A DNA stretch of 64,000 bases, taken from Lunularia cruciata. Lineage: Eukaryota > Streptophyta > Marchantiopsida > Lunulariales > Lunulariaceae. Below, piece by piece: positions 22,401 to 35,147 of this stretch (its first letter is position 1; each line of letters opens with the position of its first letter). The stretch lies in contig OX419763.1 in NCBI GenBank assembly GCA_948567375.1, positions 868,001-932,000 on the forward strand, given 5' to 3'. Both the position numbers and the translations under genes were made by a program. The notes under the pieces were generated by a model, which saw only the letters and a list, made by a program, of their open reading frames with translations, was not told where the DNA came from and did no database searches.

Positions 22401-23155
22401 TCAATTGGGATCTGCAGGTAGGAAGAGATGTTAAAAAGCAGTGCGTAGGTAGGAAGACCTGCCATTTGCTTCAGTATTTAAGTGGAGCATTCACAGTACA
22501 ATATTGTTCAATATTCATATTTCTAAAGATAGATAAAGCAAAGTGTTGTTCTTAGTGCTCTTCGCTTGAGCTTAATTCTGATTGTCAATTCTGTGTTTGT
22601 GTTTGTGAGTGTGTGGAGAATTCCGAAGAGCAAGTCAGTGTGTTTGTGAATGTTGGATTCTGCAGCCTTGATCTTCATTTTGTGTGTTTGATCCTGAGTG
22701 AAGTGCATCGGAGCAATGCCTTGACAGATCGGAGAGGAATTGTAGTGTTGGTAGTATTCTGCATTTCTGAGTGCAACACAAAGTTGATGTGAAGCAATTT
22801 GGATTGAGGAAGTTGTGCCTTTAGTGGAGGGGTGGAACACAATTCTGAGGCAAAATCATTCTTCACAATGAAGTGCCATCTTTGGGAGAATCTGAATCAT
22901 CACAATCAAGAGTTGTTTGGACAGAATTTGCTATGTTGTGATTATGTGAGTGAGTATTCGTGACAAGTTGTCAAGATTGTGAGCTTGTTACTCTCTTCTG
23001 GGTGTAGTTTCTACCTGAGAGATTAAAGAAGAAACCAAGAAGAACTGCAATTGTGACTTTTGACTTTGTATTTGGACATTCTTGAATAGTATCTCTATGA
23101 GAACAAACTTTACTTACTCGATTACCGCAAAAGTGATATTTGCCAAGTTGTCACA
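19449..23155 (+). mobile_element. 3' LTR of the complete element (unit 7, group B)
   Basis: 3707 bp, TGTGGTACCCACA to TTGTCACA, directly after the purine tract and followed by the tgtgt duplication. Contents in order: U3 leader, TATAAG at 19822, LTR gene, TATTTAAG at 22475-22482, R/U5. Unlike the 5' LTR it carries no nested insert. Confidence 0.95.
19856..22354 (+). pseudogene. LTR gene, group B, broken (unit 7)
   Basis: Start MPSKFPIPLSSHP at 19856 and stop TAA at 22352-22354: 2499 nt, divisible by three because small deletions balance out. Single-base losses are visible near 20443 (the PERTTYV context) and 21030 (before EACH), with another shift near 21220. Open blocks: 20365-21048 (228 codons with AIFFHQMYAGVPVNWAKCFHH), 21242-21667 (coiled coil) and 22139-22354 (tail, TLEKSGSGNKEVDG). 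Confidence 0.75.
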
Positions 23156-23949
23156 TGTGTCATTCCGCCACATTCAGCAGATTCAATCCCAAATAAAAGT
23201 GGGCTGCAAATGGAACAATGTAATGTGGAGGTGACTTGTCCCGGAAATTCCACTTTGTCTCGTGTGCTGATGGAAGCACTTCGCCCAATTGATTGGTTTC
23301 CTTGCAAACATCTTATGGAAAAACACAACTTGATGTTCCATCACATAAGTGGTTTGCTTTGGCTTGAAGATAGCCATCATTGCTCCTATGATGCCTCTCC
23401 TCATAGGGTCCTTGTAACTCTCAACTTTATAACCATTCTTCATGTGTTTTGAAGAAAAGGCATCTCGCACTCCCTAGGTTTCTTCAGCTATGTCTCGTCT
23501 TCCCAAGAATGTGGCTCCATGCTCCTCACCCACCTCTCTTCCAAGTACTAACCTCCCATCCGGCTCTATCCATCGAGCCGGATTTCCTCTCTTACCCTCA
23601 CTTTGGGTCCATTCAGACACTTACTCTCAATGATCTTGGTCATGAAACTTGGAAAACTAAGGTTCCAATTCCATGCCAAAAATGTGATCCAAAGCCTGCT
23701 CAAGACTTCAATTCTTGCGATCATATCTAACCTCCAAATTGCATGATTTCTCACTACAAATTTTGAGTCCTTCTTTCCACCTCCCATCTTACTCTTCTCC
23801 ACTCTGGGTTGGTGACTATTCTTCCACTCAACTCTTGGACTAACTCTTTGGACTTCCTCTTGATGCACAAGCACATCTCTTGCTACACTTCTTTTTCTTT
23901 GATCTCCCTCAGGATGACTCCTTCATGGCAATGGGAAATTACTTGTCAT
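23156..23949 (-). pseudogene. LTR gene, N-terminal part, broken (unit 4)
   Basis: Start MTSNFPLP at 23949 with a TGA a few codons later. Open block 23566-23874 has MGGGKKDSKFVVRNHAIWR and FLAWNW. The block at 23183-23470 has NGYKVESYKDP and AVFF-type sequence (QVVFFHKMFARKPINWAKC). The gene continues at 5788 downwards. Confidence 0.65.
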
Positions 23950-24360
23950 CTTTTTGTCTCTATCCCAAATTTTATAGTGGCATGACTTCTCACTCTTTCT
24001 TCAGTTTGAGCTTCTACTGATAAATCACACCTTTTGCATGCTCATGTCAATGTCAATTTTTGCCCTCATAGGCCAGCTATTTTTAGGTGTGATACCTTCT
24101 TGAGTGTCCAACCCCAAAGGAAGGTTGTTACATTGTCCTCGCCTCGGGTTGAGCACCCCCAAGATGAAGTCTCCTTACTTCATGTTGAATGCTGATAGGA
24201 CCAATCCGAGTTCTTCGTCTTCTAACACAAAGTCACATTACCTCAAGTTACAACCCCAGGACACCATTCTTCACCTTCTAATGCCATACAGGTGCAATAC
24301 GACTTCATCTATACACTTCTTCTTCATAAATAAGAAAAAAACAAAAATGTGGGTAACACA
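23156..24360 (-). mobile_element. LTR unit 4, group A, 5' part
   Basis: Continuation of the reverse LTR at 4378-5788 on the other side of the complete element. It ends at 24360 with reverse-strand TGTGTTACCCACA, the LTR 5' end. It is inserted in a group C LTR gene that resumes at 24361. Confidence 0.85.
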
Positions 24361-26295
24361 ACACTGGTTAATTGGGCAAAGTGTTTTCACCAGCAAAAGA
24401 GGTAAGTGGTCTAGAATTGGAAGGATCAATCATCGCCACATTATCTAGTGTTGCATTTTTACCTTGGGCTGAACTTGTTGACTGCAAAGGAGAGGAAGAA
24501 GATGGTGTCACACTTTCATCCATACCTAAGAAGAGAAGCAGATGAAGATGAGCAACAATACATTCTCCAACTCCAGAGCAATGAACACTTTGCCAAGATA
24601 GGCCAGCATAAGAGAGTGGAGATGAAGATTCCATAGATGAAGAAGCAAAGTCAACCCAAGGAGATGGTGTGCCCAATATAGCCAAGAAAGACAAGAAGGT
24701 TGGTGTTGAGGTACAAGGTCATCATGTGGGATCCATCATCAACAGAAGAATCAAAAGGGGAAAATGAGCACAAGTCAAAGGACTTGGTAGACAAAGAAGA
24801 GGTAGAACTCACCCTACAAAGTGGTGAATCAAGTAGTGGAAGTGATGGAGAATCCAAGGTGCAATAGGCGGTAGAGGATCAGGAGTTTCATGAAGCAATT
24901 GACCGCATGGAAGAAGGAGATGTGCCATGTCTAGAGTTGCCTAGAGTGAAGATCAATGAGCTAGGGTTGGTCATCCCACAAGGAACAAGAACACATAAAT
25001 CTATGCAAACCAAAGTTGCAAGTCCAAGTAAATTACAAAGCATAGAACATGACGATGCCAACTTGATGTAGTTTACTCTTAAGGTGAGAAGATTGAGACT
25101 TCAGAGTTAGCCACTAATTGAAGAGGCACCAATGAAAGTCATGAGCAAAGGTGATGACAATGCAGAAGAAGAAGGTGGTGGTGAAGTTGCATACCTATCT
25201 AAGATTGTTCGTCCCTTGTTGATGACATTGAGGAAGAAGGAAGTAGAGTTGAGGAGAGATCATCTAGAGGTAAAGGATGAACTTGTAGGTTGTGAAGTAT
25301 TTGAATGAAGAGATCATTCAGTTAAGGGAGAAGCTAAATGAAGATGAGAAGCATGAGGAGGAGCTTTAGGTTGATAAAGTCCTACAAGAGAAGTGATTTG
25401 CAAACTTGCGGGAGTCTTTGAGAAGCAAGAAATGGAGCTTGAAGTGCAAGATGAGGAATTGAGGAAGCAAAAGACAGCTTGGGAGAATTTGAAGGGAGAA
25501 TTTGATGAAGTATGCATCAAAGTAATACATTCAAAGGCAATTGCTATGGTTATGGAGTAGGAGTTGGAGAGTTTGAAGGTAGCGTAGAAGGATGAAGCCT
25601 AGTAGAGAGAGTTAGTAGAGAGAGATAGAGAAGAAGAGCATTTGCAAGGGCTCATCATCAATGTGGAAGCCCAACTTGCTAGATATGTGGAGGAGAAGGA
25701 AGCAATGGAGGCTGAGTTTGAGGATGCAATTAAGATGTATTATGAAGAGTTGCAAGCAGAAAGAGCTTGAGATCATACATCAGAGCAAGTGGGAGGAGTA
25801 GTAGAGAAACTCAGTGCAATGTTGAGAATAGAAGCCAAAGTAAAGATAGAAGTACGTTTGTATGAGTTAAATTTGTTAATGCAAGAGACAAAGAAGAGAA
25901 AGGCAAAGGAGACAAATCTAAATAATCTTCTAATTTGCTTGAGAGATAGAGTAGATAGAAAAGTTGGTGAAGTAGGAGATAATGTTTGTCTTAAGTAAGA
26001 TTTAGTGAAATCTGAGTTAGAGCAGCTTCAACATTGTGTGAAGATAGGAACCCGAGCTGAAGTAAGAGAGGTAGGAGTGCAAGTTACTTTGGATGAGTTG
26101 TCTAAGATATTAGAGAGGAGTGGGTTGGAAGATAAGAAGATAGATAGAATGCCCATGAGTTGAATTGTAGTTTAGACTAAAAAAGTGATAGAAATAGTAA
26201 AAGGTGTAGAAGTTGATAGAGCCAAAGTATGAGAAGAAAAGGAAATTACAATGGGTTCAATAGAACAGTAAAAAGTAGACATAAGATTGATTTGA
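24361..26295 (+). pseudogene. LTR gene, group C, C-terminal two thirds, heavily broken (unit 8)
   Basis: Begins in the block that reads NWAKCFH in other copies, followed by FYLG and SHFHPYLRREADEDEQQYILQ, then the acidic region, coiled coil and tail (ILERSGLEDKKID) ending in VDIRLI at 26293-26295. There are many in-frame stops (for example TAG at 25072, 25558 and 25588). It is one of the most decayed copies. Confidence 0.6.
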
Positions 26296-27086
26296 GATTT
26301 GAAGCAATAGATATGAAGAGTGGGTTGCTGTTTTGGATCTAGAGATTGTTAGGGACCAATTAATTAGTTAGATCTTGTCAAGTGCTCAGCCTATTTAAAG
26401 GAAGCATTTGCAGTGTTGTGTTGTTCAGTATTTATATTTTTGAAGGTGATAAAGTGAAGTGTTGTATCTTAGTGCTCATCATTTCAGCTTAATTCTCAGC
26501 ATCAATCCTGTGTGTGTGTTTTTGAGAGTTTGAAAATTTTCAAAGTGCAACTTAGTGAGTGTTGAATGTTGGATTCCACATTGCTCATCTCATTTTTGTG
26601 GGTTTGATCTTGAGTGAAGAGCAATCAAAGCAATACCTTGATAGATCTGAGAGGAATTGTAGTGATGGTAGTATTTTGCAATTGTGAGCATAGTATGGGG
26701 TTGATGCAAAGCACTTTTGATCAAGGAAGTTGTGCCTTCAATGGAAGGATGGAACACAATTCTGAGACAAAGTAGTTTTGTAGTGAAGTAGCCTTCTTTG
26801 TGAAAATCTAAATCATCACAATCAAAGGTTGTTTGGAAAGATTTGAGTTTGTTTGATTATGGAGTGTTAATTTTTGATGAGATTGGGATCGATGCTTGTT
26901 ACTCTCTTTTGGGTGTGGTTTCTACCTAAAAGATTAAAGACACAACCAGGAAGAACTAAGGGATCTATTGAGATTACTATTTACTTTGTATTTGACCATT
27001 TTTTACTCATATCTTTGTGGGAACAAACTTTACTTATTTGTGATTACTTAGATTACCACAAAAGTGATGCTTGCCAAGATGTCATA
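24361..27086 (+). mobile_element. LTR unit 8, group C, 5' end missing
   Basis: Forward group C LTR from mid-gene to its 3' end. The terminus is decayed (GATGTCATA at 27078-27086 instead of GTTGTCACA). The TATTTAAAG box is near 26390, and R/U5 follows. It abuts a reverse group C fragment at 27087. Its first part was lost beyond the unit 4 insertion. Confidence 0.75.
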
Positions 27087-27700
27087 TCACTCTTTCTCAA
27101 GCTCTCCAATGCTTGCTCCCTCACCACTACCACTGCCTTTGAATGTAGCACCTCCAAGTGTGCATTTTCAAATTCTCTTTTCAATTTCTCAAATGTTGCC
27201 GTCTATTCCTCCACTTGTCATTCAAGTTCTTTGCCATGCTTTACATAACTCTCCTTCAAGTTATCAAAGCTCTTCCTCCAAATAACAACATCAATTCAAA
27301 GGTCTTTGCTTCTTTCTCTCCTTGGGTTAACTTACTCCTCAACTCCAAGTTATCTTTACTCAAGAACTTCAGACATCAAACTCATCCTTCACTTTAGGAT
27401 GTTCTTTCTTCAACTCTTCCTTCTTCTGCAATTGCAACAACAAAGGATAAGCAATCTTTTATATGTAATCTACTCTAACGTACTATCCTTCAATGTCTTC
27501 CCTATCTATGGCTTTGATTACACTTGCAGCTACAACAACCTGCACACTCCTCTTTGATCTTGCTACCCTTGGAAATACCAAGCCAAGCTCTTTTGTTTGG
27601 TCTTCTTCCAACTTTATTGCAAGTAATTGCAAATAGAGCACATTTCCTCCTTCCATATGGTCAATTACCACATAGAACTCCTTATCTTCTTCACCTGCAT
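27087..27700 (-). mobile_element. LTR unit 9, group C gene fragment
   Basis: A reverse fragment made only of LTR-gene coding sequence: coiled coil at the left, then the linker (TKELGLVFPR) and acidic region (YVVIDHMEGGNV) at the right. It continues at 39000-39078 after the inserted unit 10. Its left side was lost beyond unit 8. Confidence 0.6.
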
Positions 27701-30606
27701 TGTGACAACCCAACAAGTATCACTTCCATGGTAATTAGGTAAATAAAGGTTGTTTCCATTGAGATACAAGTTAGAAATGGTCAAATGCAAAGCAAAAAGT
27801 AACAATGTAGATTTTCTTGGTTATTGTAGTTATTTAATCTCTTAGGTAGAAACCACACCTTGAAGAGAGTAACAAGCACAAATCACAATCTCATCACAAA
27901 TTAACACTCCATAATCACAATACTATCAAATTCTATCCAAAAAAATCTTGATTGTCATGATTTAGATTCTCTTGAAGATGACTACTTCATTGTAAAACAA
28001 CTTTGCCTCGGAATTGTGCTCCACCCTTCCACTGAAAGCACAACTTCCTTGATCAGAATTGCTTCAGATCAAACTTACACTGCACTCACAAATGCAAAAT
28101 ACTACCAACACTACAATTCTTCTCAGATCTATCAAGGCATTGCTTTGATTGCACCTCATTCAAGATCAAACATTCAAAATGAAGATCAAGGCTACGGAAT
28201 CCAACATCCAACAAACTCATTGACTTGCACTTCAAATTTCTCCAAACACAAGCACAAACTTGATACTTGGAATTAAGCTCAAGCAACGAGCACTAAACTC
28301 AACACTTCACTTTATCTATCTTCATAATTATGAATACTGAACAACATAACACTACAAATGCCTCCTTTAAATAGGGAGATCTTTTGACAATTAACTAAGA
28401 ATATTACTATTCTACATCTTTTCCAACTTGTAGATTCAAAATGACAATGCACCTCTTCATATCTGCCTCTTCCTATCTCAAATCTGTTACTACTCCTCTC
28501 TGATGTCAACCTTGACTTCAGCTTCCAAACCAGATGTTCCTTCACGGGTTTCCCCTTCTTCAGGTCTATCTAATTCTACTCCTAAATCCTCTATTTCTAC
28601 TATCTCTTCACTCTAAAATACAATTGCAGTCCTCTCTACTATATCCACATCATTATCCTCTCACCCATTCTTCTCTACTAGCTCAGATAATTGATTTGAA
28701 GACCCTTGCACTCTTACTTCTACAACTTTGGACCTCTTCTTTAACTTCATCTCACTATAAAGTTTATCCAAGTCTGATCTAACAAGATCTAATTTGAGAC
28801 ACACATTGTCTCCTCTAACATTCTTTTATCTACACGATCTTGTAGACAAATTAGGAGATTATTCAACTTTGTGTCCTTCACCTTCCTCTTCTTCTTCTCG
28901 TACACCAACAACTCCAACTCATGCAATCTTGCCTCTTCCAACTTACCCTTGGCTTTAGTACTAAGTAGGGCTTTCAACTTGTTTATCACGACTCCCACTG
29001 CATCCAACTTCACCACCAACTCTACTTTCTCTTTCTTTCTCTCTTTCTCTACTCATTCTCATACATCACCAACTCATCCTTGAACTCAGCCTTCATTTCT
29101 TCCTTCTCTTGTCTATACAAAACTAGTTGATCTTTCGCTCTTCTCAGCAATCCTCACAATTGTTCTTCCTCCCGACTATGCTCTGTTAAATCTCACTGCT
29201 AGGCTTGGTCCTTCTCGGCCATGCTCTTCTTCATACTCTCCAACTCCTGCTCCATTATTGCTGCACTTGCATTTGAATGTATCACCTCCACTTGTGCATT
29301 AGCAATTTCCCTCTTTTGTACCTCGACCAACACCATCTTCTCCTTCAATTCTTTTCTACATTTCACAAAATCCTCCATCGCCACTTCTAAGTGTTTACTT
29401 CAAAGAATAGCTTCCACCCAAAGTTCTTTGGCTTCCATCTCCACTTGTGTTAGCTTGTTTCTCAACACGAAGGTCTCCTCACTCCATTTCGTCACAACCT
29501 CTAATTCATCCTTCACATCAAGAGTAGCACTTACCATCTCCACTTTCTTTTGTTGTAGAAACACCAAAAGAGGGCACATAATCTTTGATAAATACTCCAC
29601 TCCATCACATTTCCTTTCATTGTCTTTGTTATATTCACCTTCAGCAAGTAGTTCTTTGATTGGTGCCTTACCCCAAAGATGTGATCTTTGTATCTTCAAT
29701 GTTTCTTCATCCAAATGCTCCTCCTCCCCGGTGGTAGCTTTGCTTGGTCTGATGATGACAACTTGGGTACTTCTCTTCTCCCTGGTAACCCTTTGACACA
29801 CCAAGACACCCTCTTCTTCCTTCTCACCTCATGCTCGGCTGTTGACATCTCCAAACTTGGCTTCTCTGCTTCCACAACCCTTCCCCTACATTGTTGGACT
29901 TCAGCTTCTCCTTCACTGCCACTACTTGATTCGTCACTCTGCAATGTGAACTCTTCTTCTCCTCTCAAAGCTTCTTCCTTTGAGTAAGTTGCTCCCCCTG
30001 ATTCCTCCTCCAAAGTTGATTCTTTCACTTCCACCAGTGTTGGCTTTGGGTTAAGCTTTTGTTTCTTCTAAGGTTGCATTAGCGTAATTTGTCCATTCGG
30101 TCTACTCTGCTTTCTAGGCATGGGGATATCCACTACTACTATTTTCTCCTTCCCACTCTTCATGTAGTACTCATCCCCTTCACAAACCCACTCCATGTAA
30201 TAGCATTCATCTCCATCAGCTTCCTTGCATAGATCCGGATGAAAGTAGGACCGCATACTGCTTCTCTCCTCCGAAGTCAACAGATTCAGCCCAAGTAGAA
30301 ATGAGCTGCAAAGGGTACAAAATAGTGGGGCTGAATGTCCATTAATGTACATTCTCCAACCAGTGACCATCTGCCCCACACGTTGGTGCAGACATTTTGC
30401 CCAATCCACTGCCTCTCTTGCAAACATATGGTGAAAGAACACTGCCTAATGCATCATGACAAAGGTGGTTCACTCTATCTTGAAAATAGCCATCATTGCA
30501 CTCATTATCACTCTTAACATTGGGTCTTTATAACTATCCACCTTATACCCATTCTTGGTGTGAGGTCTATTGAAGGAATTCCTAACCTTGGCAGTTTCTT
30601 CTGATG
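27701..30606 (-). mobile_element. LTR unit 10, group C, 3' part
   Basis: Reverse LTR starting TGTGACAACCCAAC at 27701 (3' end) and interrupted at 30606/38142 by units 11 and 12. Together with 38142-38999 it makes a complete LTR of about 3.76 kb. Flanks are tgcat (27696-27700) and tgctc (39000-39004), a poor target duplication at 3 of 5 bases. Confidence 0.8.
28490..30606 (-). pseudogene. LTR gene, group C, C-terminal part, broken (unit 10)
   Basis: Open blocks: 30068-30442 (MFFHHMFAREAVDWAKCLHQ and LLGLNLLTSEE), 29696-30034 (acidic), 29400-29804 (linker and coiled coil), 29199-29384 and 28789-29019 (coiled coil). The tail ends VDIREE at 28490-28492. Frames shift several times. The N-terminus continues at 38142-38566. 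Confidence 0.7.
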
Positions 30607-30611
30607 TGTGA
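30607..30611 (-). mobile_element. Five-base end of LTR unit 12 separated by unit 11
   Basis: tgtga at 30607-30611 equals the first five bases of unit 12 at 34366-34370. Unit 11 is inserted 5 bp inside the terminus of unit 12, so these five bases are both the outer end of unit 12 and the target duplication of unit 11. Before them, tgatg (30602-30606) pairs with caatg (38142-38146), a decayed duplication for unit 12. Confidence 0.75.
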
Positions 30612-33600
30612 TGTGACAACCCGGCAAATATCACTTTTGCGGTAATTGGGTAAGTAAAGTTTGTTCCCATAGAGATACAAGTCAGAATTGGTCAAATATG
30701 AAGCAAAGTAACAATTTCAGTTCCTCTTGGTTGCATCTTTAATCTCTCAGGTAGAAACCACACCTAGAAGAGAGTAACAAGCGTTGATTCACAAACTTGT
30801 CATGAATTCACACTTCTTAATCACAACACCATCAATTCTTTCCAAACAATCTTGATTGTGATGATTCAGGCTCTCTTGAAAATGGCACTTCACTGCAAAA
30901 TGATGTCGCCTCAAAATTGTGTTCTACCCCTCCATTGAAGGCACAACTTCCTCGATCAAAATTGCTTCACATCAACATTGCGCTGCACTCACAAATGTAG
31001 AATACTACCAACACTACAAGTCCTCTCAGATCTTTCAAGGCATCGCTTTGATTGCACTTCACTCGGGATCAAACACACAAGTAAAGATCAAGGCTGTGGA
31101 ATCCAACATCCAACAAGCACATTGACTTGCACTTCAAAATTCTCCACACACTCACAAACACAACACAAAGTTGATACTCGGAATCAAGCTCAAGCGACGA
31201 GCACTACTTCACAACACTTTGCTTTATCTATTCTTAGAAATAATGAGCACTAAACAACATATGACTATGAATGCCATTCTTAAATAGTGAAGCAAATGAC
31301 AGTTCTAACAAAATTACCGTTCTATAACAACTCTTCTAACATTCATATCCAAAATGACAATGCACCTCTTCATATTCGCCTCTTCAAATCTCAAAACTGT
31401 TACTAATCCAATCCGATGTCTACTTCATCATCAGCTTTCAAACCTGAACCCGAAGTAACTTCACTCCTTACTACTCTATCCTCGAGTTTCACAACTTCTA
31501 ATTCCTCTACCAATTCTACTAATTCTCCACTCTGATCTACAATTCCTATCAAAGGTAATCCTTCTAAATCTCTATCTCCCAACCCACTCTTCTCTAAAAT
31601 GTCAAATGTCAAATCCAAAGACACCTGCACTCCTACTTCTCTTACTTCGGGTCTTCGTACTTCTTCTACCTCACTGTGAAGTTTAGCTAACTCCATCCTA
31701 ATAACATCTAGTCTGAGACACACATTGCCTCCCAACTCTAACATCTTCCTATCTACACGATCTCTCAGCCGGATTAGGAGATTATTTAATTCTGTATCCT
31801 TCGCCTTCCTCTTGCACGTCTCCTGGACTAGCAACTTTAGCTCATGCAACCTCGCCTCTTTGTGTTTACATTCCACTTCCGTACTCAGCATGGCCTTAAT
31901 TTCATTGATGATGCCTTCTACTTCACTAGTTTCTTCTACCACCATAAGCTTCTCCTTCTTCCTCTCTTCTTCCAATTCACTAAGATACATCTGAAGCTCA
32001 TCTTCAAATTCAGCTTTTAATGCTTCCTTCTCCCTCCGATGCACAAAGAGTTGTTCCTCTACTACTCTCATCAACCCTCTCAACCGATCTTCTTCTCTAC
32101 TATGCTCCATCAACTCTTGTTGCCAGGCCTGATCTTTCTCCGCTGCTCTCTTCTTGAGGCTCTCCAATTCTTGCTCCATCACCGCAGCAATTGCTTTAGA
32201 GTGTATCAACTCGACACGCACCTCTGCAAGTTCTCCTTTCAATCCTACAGTCATGCAGTCATCTCCTTCACTTCCTTATGATTTTTTACTAACTCTTCCC
32301 TTATCGCCTCAAAGTGCTGACTCCGAAGGACCTCCTCAACCCAAAGTTCTTTGACCTCCATCTCCACTCTTGTCAGCTTACTTAGTAACAATGAGGTTTT
32401 GGCACTCCAAGTCTTTACCACTGCTAATTCATCTGGTATGTCGAGTTTGGCACTTATCATCTCCATATTCTTCTGCTGCAACATCATCAATGACAGGCAT
32501 ATGACCCTGGACAAATAGTCCACTCTTTCACACCTTGCATCCTCGGCTCGGACTTCGGATTCCGACTCTTCTACATTTGGTACCTTGCCCCGAAGTTGAG
32601 ATCTTTGCACCTTCAAAGTTTCCTCCTCAGAACTTTCTCCCTCTTTCTGAGTAAGGTTACTAGGACCCACTGCAGATACACTCAAGGCATTCTTACTCTT
32701 GGCAGCTTGGGGTTGTGCCTCACCTTCCTCTCCCTTCTTCTTCTCACTACCCCATTCCATCATGGAAACTTCAGGACTCGGCTTTCCGACCTCTTTCATT
32801 GGCTGTCACACTTGCTAAACCTCCACTTTGCCTTTGCTGTCACTACTCAATTCTTTGCTTTGTAGCATGAATTCCTCTTCCTTGCTCGACACTCCTTCCG
32901 TTGATCCAGTTTCTCCTTCTGATTCTTCTTCTTCTTCTTGCATGACTTCCTTTGTCTTCACTATCACCGCCATTGGGTTAAGCTTTGGAACTTTCTGGGG
33001 TTGTAATGTCGCAACACGACTCTCAGGCTTGACCCTCTTTTGCACCATTGGAAGGTCAATTGCTATGATCTTTTCTCTCCCACTCTCTTTGTAGTACATA
33101 TCTCCCCCCCTCTCGCACTCTCTCCATATAGTATTGCTCATCTACATCGGCTTCCTTGCGTAAATCTGGATGAAAGTGAGACCGCATTCGACTTCACTCT
33201 TCCAAAGTCAGCAAGTTCAACCCAAAATAAAAGTGCGCTGCAAATGGCACAAAATAATGTGGTGGCATATCCATTCTCCATCCTGAAATCATCTGCCCCA
33301 CTCTTTGATGCAGACATTTTGCCCAATCTACTGCCTCTCCCACAAACATTTGGTGAAAGAACACTGCCTGTTGCATAGTAACATAGGAAGTTTGCTCTGG
33401 TTTGAACATGGCCATCATTGCGCTTACTATTCCTCTCTGCTTAGGGTCTATATAACTATCCACCTTATACCCATTCTTAGTGCGAGGTCGATTGACCGAC
33501 TTCCTTACTTCGGCAGTCTCTTCTGAAGCATCACACTTCTGATAGAAGGTGGTACCTCCTACCTCTCCGGCTTCCCTTCCCAACACTAATCTCCAATCCA

Positions 33601-34365
33601 CCTCCTTCCATTGAGTGGGATTCCATCTCTTCCCCTCATGCTTCGGCCCATCTTTACAATTGCTTGCTGCAATGTCTACCATGAAACTTGGAAAATTGAA
33701 GTTCCAATTCTAGGCCAGGAACGTGATACAAAGTCTCATCAAGACTTTGATCTGCACTATTACTTCTAATCTATGAATTGCAAGCCCTCTCATTGCACTC
33801 TGCTTGCTCACTTTTGGTGTCATCATGTGCTTCCTTACTTTCTCTTGTGGAAGATCGTTCCCGAAATCCTAACCCACTTCTCTTCCTACGGATTTGCAAT
33901 TTGCATTACTTCAGGTTGACTCTAAATAGGCACCGGGTAGCGACTAGACATTGCTCCTCCTTCTTGTGCAGCTTGTAATTTTATAGTCCTATGCCAATCC
34001 ATCATTCTTCAGTCACTCCTCCTCTCAAATTTCTGATTCGGTGAAGTTATTGCCTATCACTAACAAGAAGTGCTTGATCCCGAGGTCATTATTTTCTTCC
34101 CATGTACTTTCTTGATTGCACCGACTCCAAAGATGTTTGTTATAGGTTTGTCGGATCCGCTTGTGCCGCCCAATACAAAGTCTCTCTCTCCGTCTTTGTC
34201 TTTGGGTTCTTCTTCACGTCTTGACCCAAGGTCATCTTCGGGTTTTACTTCACCTCCCCGCTTCTTCTTATTTCTTCCCAGGGTAGCACTCTTTAGGTTC
34301 TAACCCTCTACTTCTACTTTAAAATGATAATAAAACAATCAAAAACAAAAAATGTGGGTACCACA
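30612..34365 (-). mobile_element. Solo LTR, group C, full length (unit 11)
   Basis: 3754 bp, from TGTGACAACCCGG to TGTGGGTACCACA on the forward strand. Target duplication tgtga (30607-30611, 34366-34370), which is itself the end of unit 12. No internal domain is present. It carries the best preserved group C gene. Confidence 0.9.
31403..33951 (-). pseudogene. LTR gene, group C, nearly full length, frameshifted (unit 11)
   Basis: Start MSSRYPVP at 33951, 34 bases after TATAAAAT, with an early stop. Long open blocks: 33194-33682 (162 codons: DWRLVLGREAGEVGG, NGYKVDSYIDPKQRGIVSAM, AVFFHQMFVGEAVDWAKC), 32251-32799 (182 codons) and 31403-32254 (283 codons, coiled coil and tail with ILEKSGLGDRDLEG). 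Total 2549 nt, not a multiple of three. Group C keeps the same domain order with clearly different residues. Confidence 0.75.
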
Positions 34366-35147
34366 TGTGACAACCTGGTAAATATCACTTTTGCGGTAAT
34401 CGGGTAAGTAAAGTTTGTTCTTGTAGAGATACGATTCAGAATTGGTCAAATACAAAGTCAAACAGTAACATGTAGTTCTTCTTGGTTAATCTCTCAGGTA
34501 GAAACTACACCCAAAAGAGAGTAACAAGGTCACAATCTCAACACCTTGTCACAAATACACACACCCAATAATCACAACATAGCAAATTTTGTCCAAAAAA
34601 ATCTTGATTGTGATGATTCAGATTCTCCCGAAGATGGCACTTCACTGCAAAATGACTTCGCCTCAGAATTGTGTTCTACCCCTCCACTGAAGGCACAACT
34701 TCCTCAATTGAAATTGCTTCACATCAACACTGCGCTACACTTCCTAATGCAAAATACTATCAACACTACAATTCCTCTCAGATCTGTCAAGGCATTGCTC
34801 CGATTGCACTTCACTCAAGATCAAACACACAAAATGAAGATCAATGCTACGGAATCCAACATCCAACAAGCACACTGACTTGCACTTTGAATTTCTCCAA
34901 ACACTTACAAACGCACACACAAAGTTGATACTTGGAATTAAGCTCAAGCGACGAGCACTAAAATCAGCATTTTGCTTTATCTATCTTTAGAAATATGAAT
35001 ATTGAACAACATATATTGCAAATGCTTCCCTTTAAATAGTAAAGCAATTGCTAACAACTGTACCGTTCTACAACAACTTTTTAACTTGCAGATTGGACCT
35101 CACAAACCGACTCTTCATATCTACCTTTTCCTATCTCAAAACTGTTA

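Larger units (their letters stand above)
5789..23155 (+). mobile_element. Complete Ty3/gypsy retrotransposon with LTR-embedded gene
   Basis: A full element: 5' LTR 5789-13293 (interrupted by a solo LTR), tRNA-Asp-type primer site at 13301, gag-pol, purine tract ending at 19448, and 3' LTR 19449-23155. It is flanked by a perfect 5-bp duplication tgtgt (5784-5788, 23156-23160). Without the nested LTR it is about 13.6 kb. Domain order PR-RT-RH-INT is that of Ty3/gypsy; no chromodomain is visible after integrase, and the tRNA-Asp primer fits plant non-chromodomain lineages such as Athila/Tat (inference). All ORFs are broken. By eye the first ~150 bases of the two LTRs differ at about 15 sites, mostly transitions, so the insertion is old. 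Confidence 0.9.

Noticed and set aside
24361-27086. Possible host gene encoding a coiled-coil protein
   Set aside because: The sequence aligns by eye to the group C LTR gene and is followed by a normal R/U5 and LTR end, so it is retroelement DNA.
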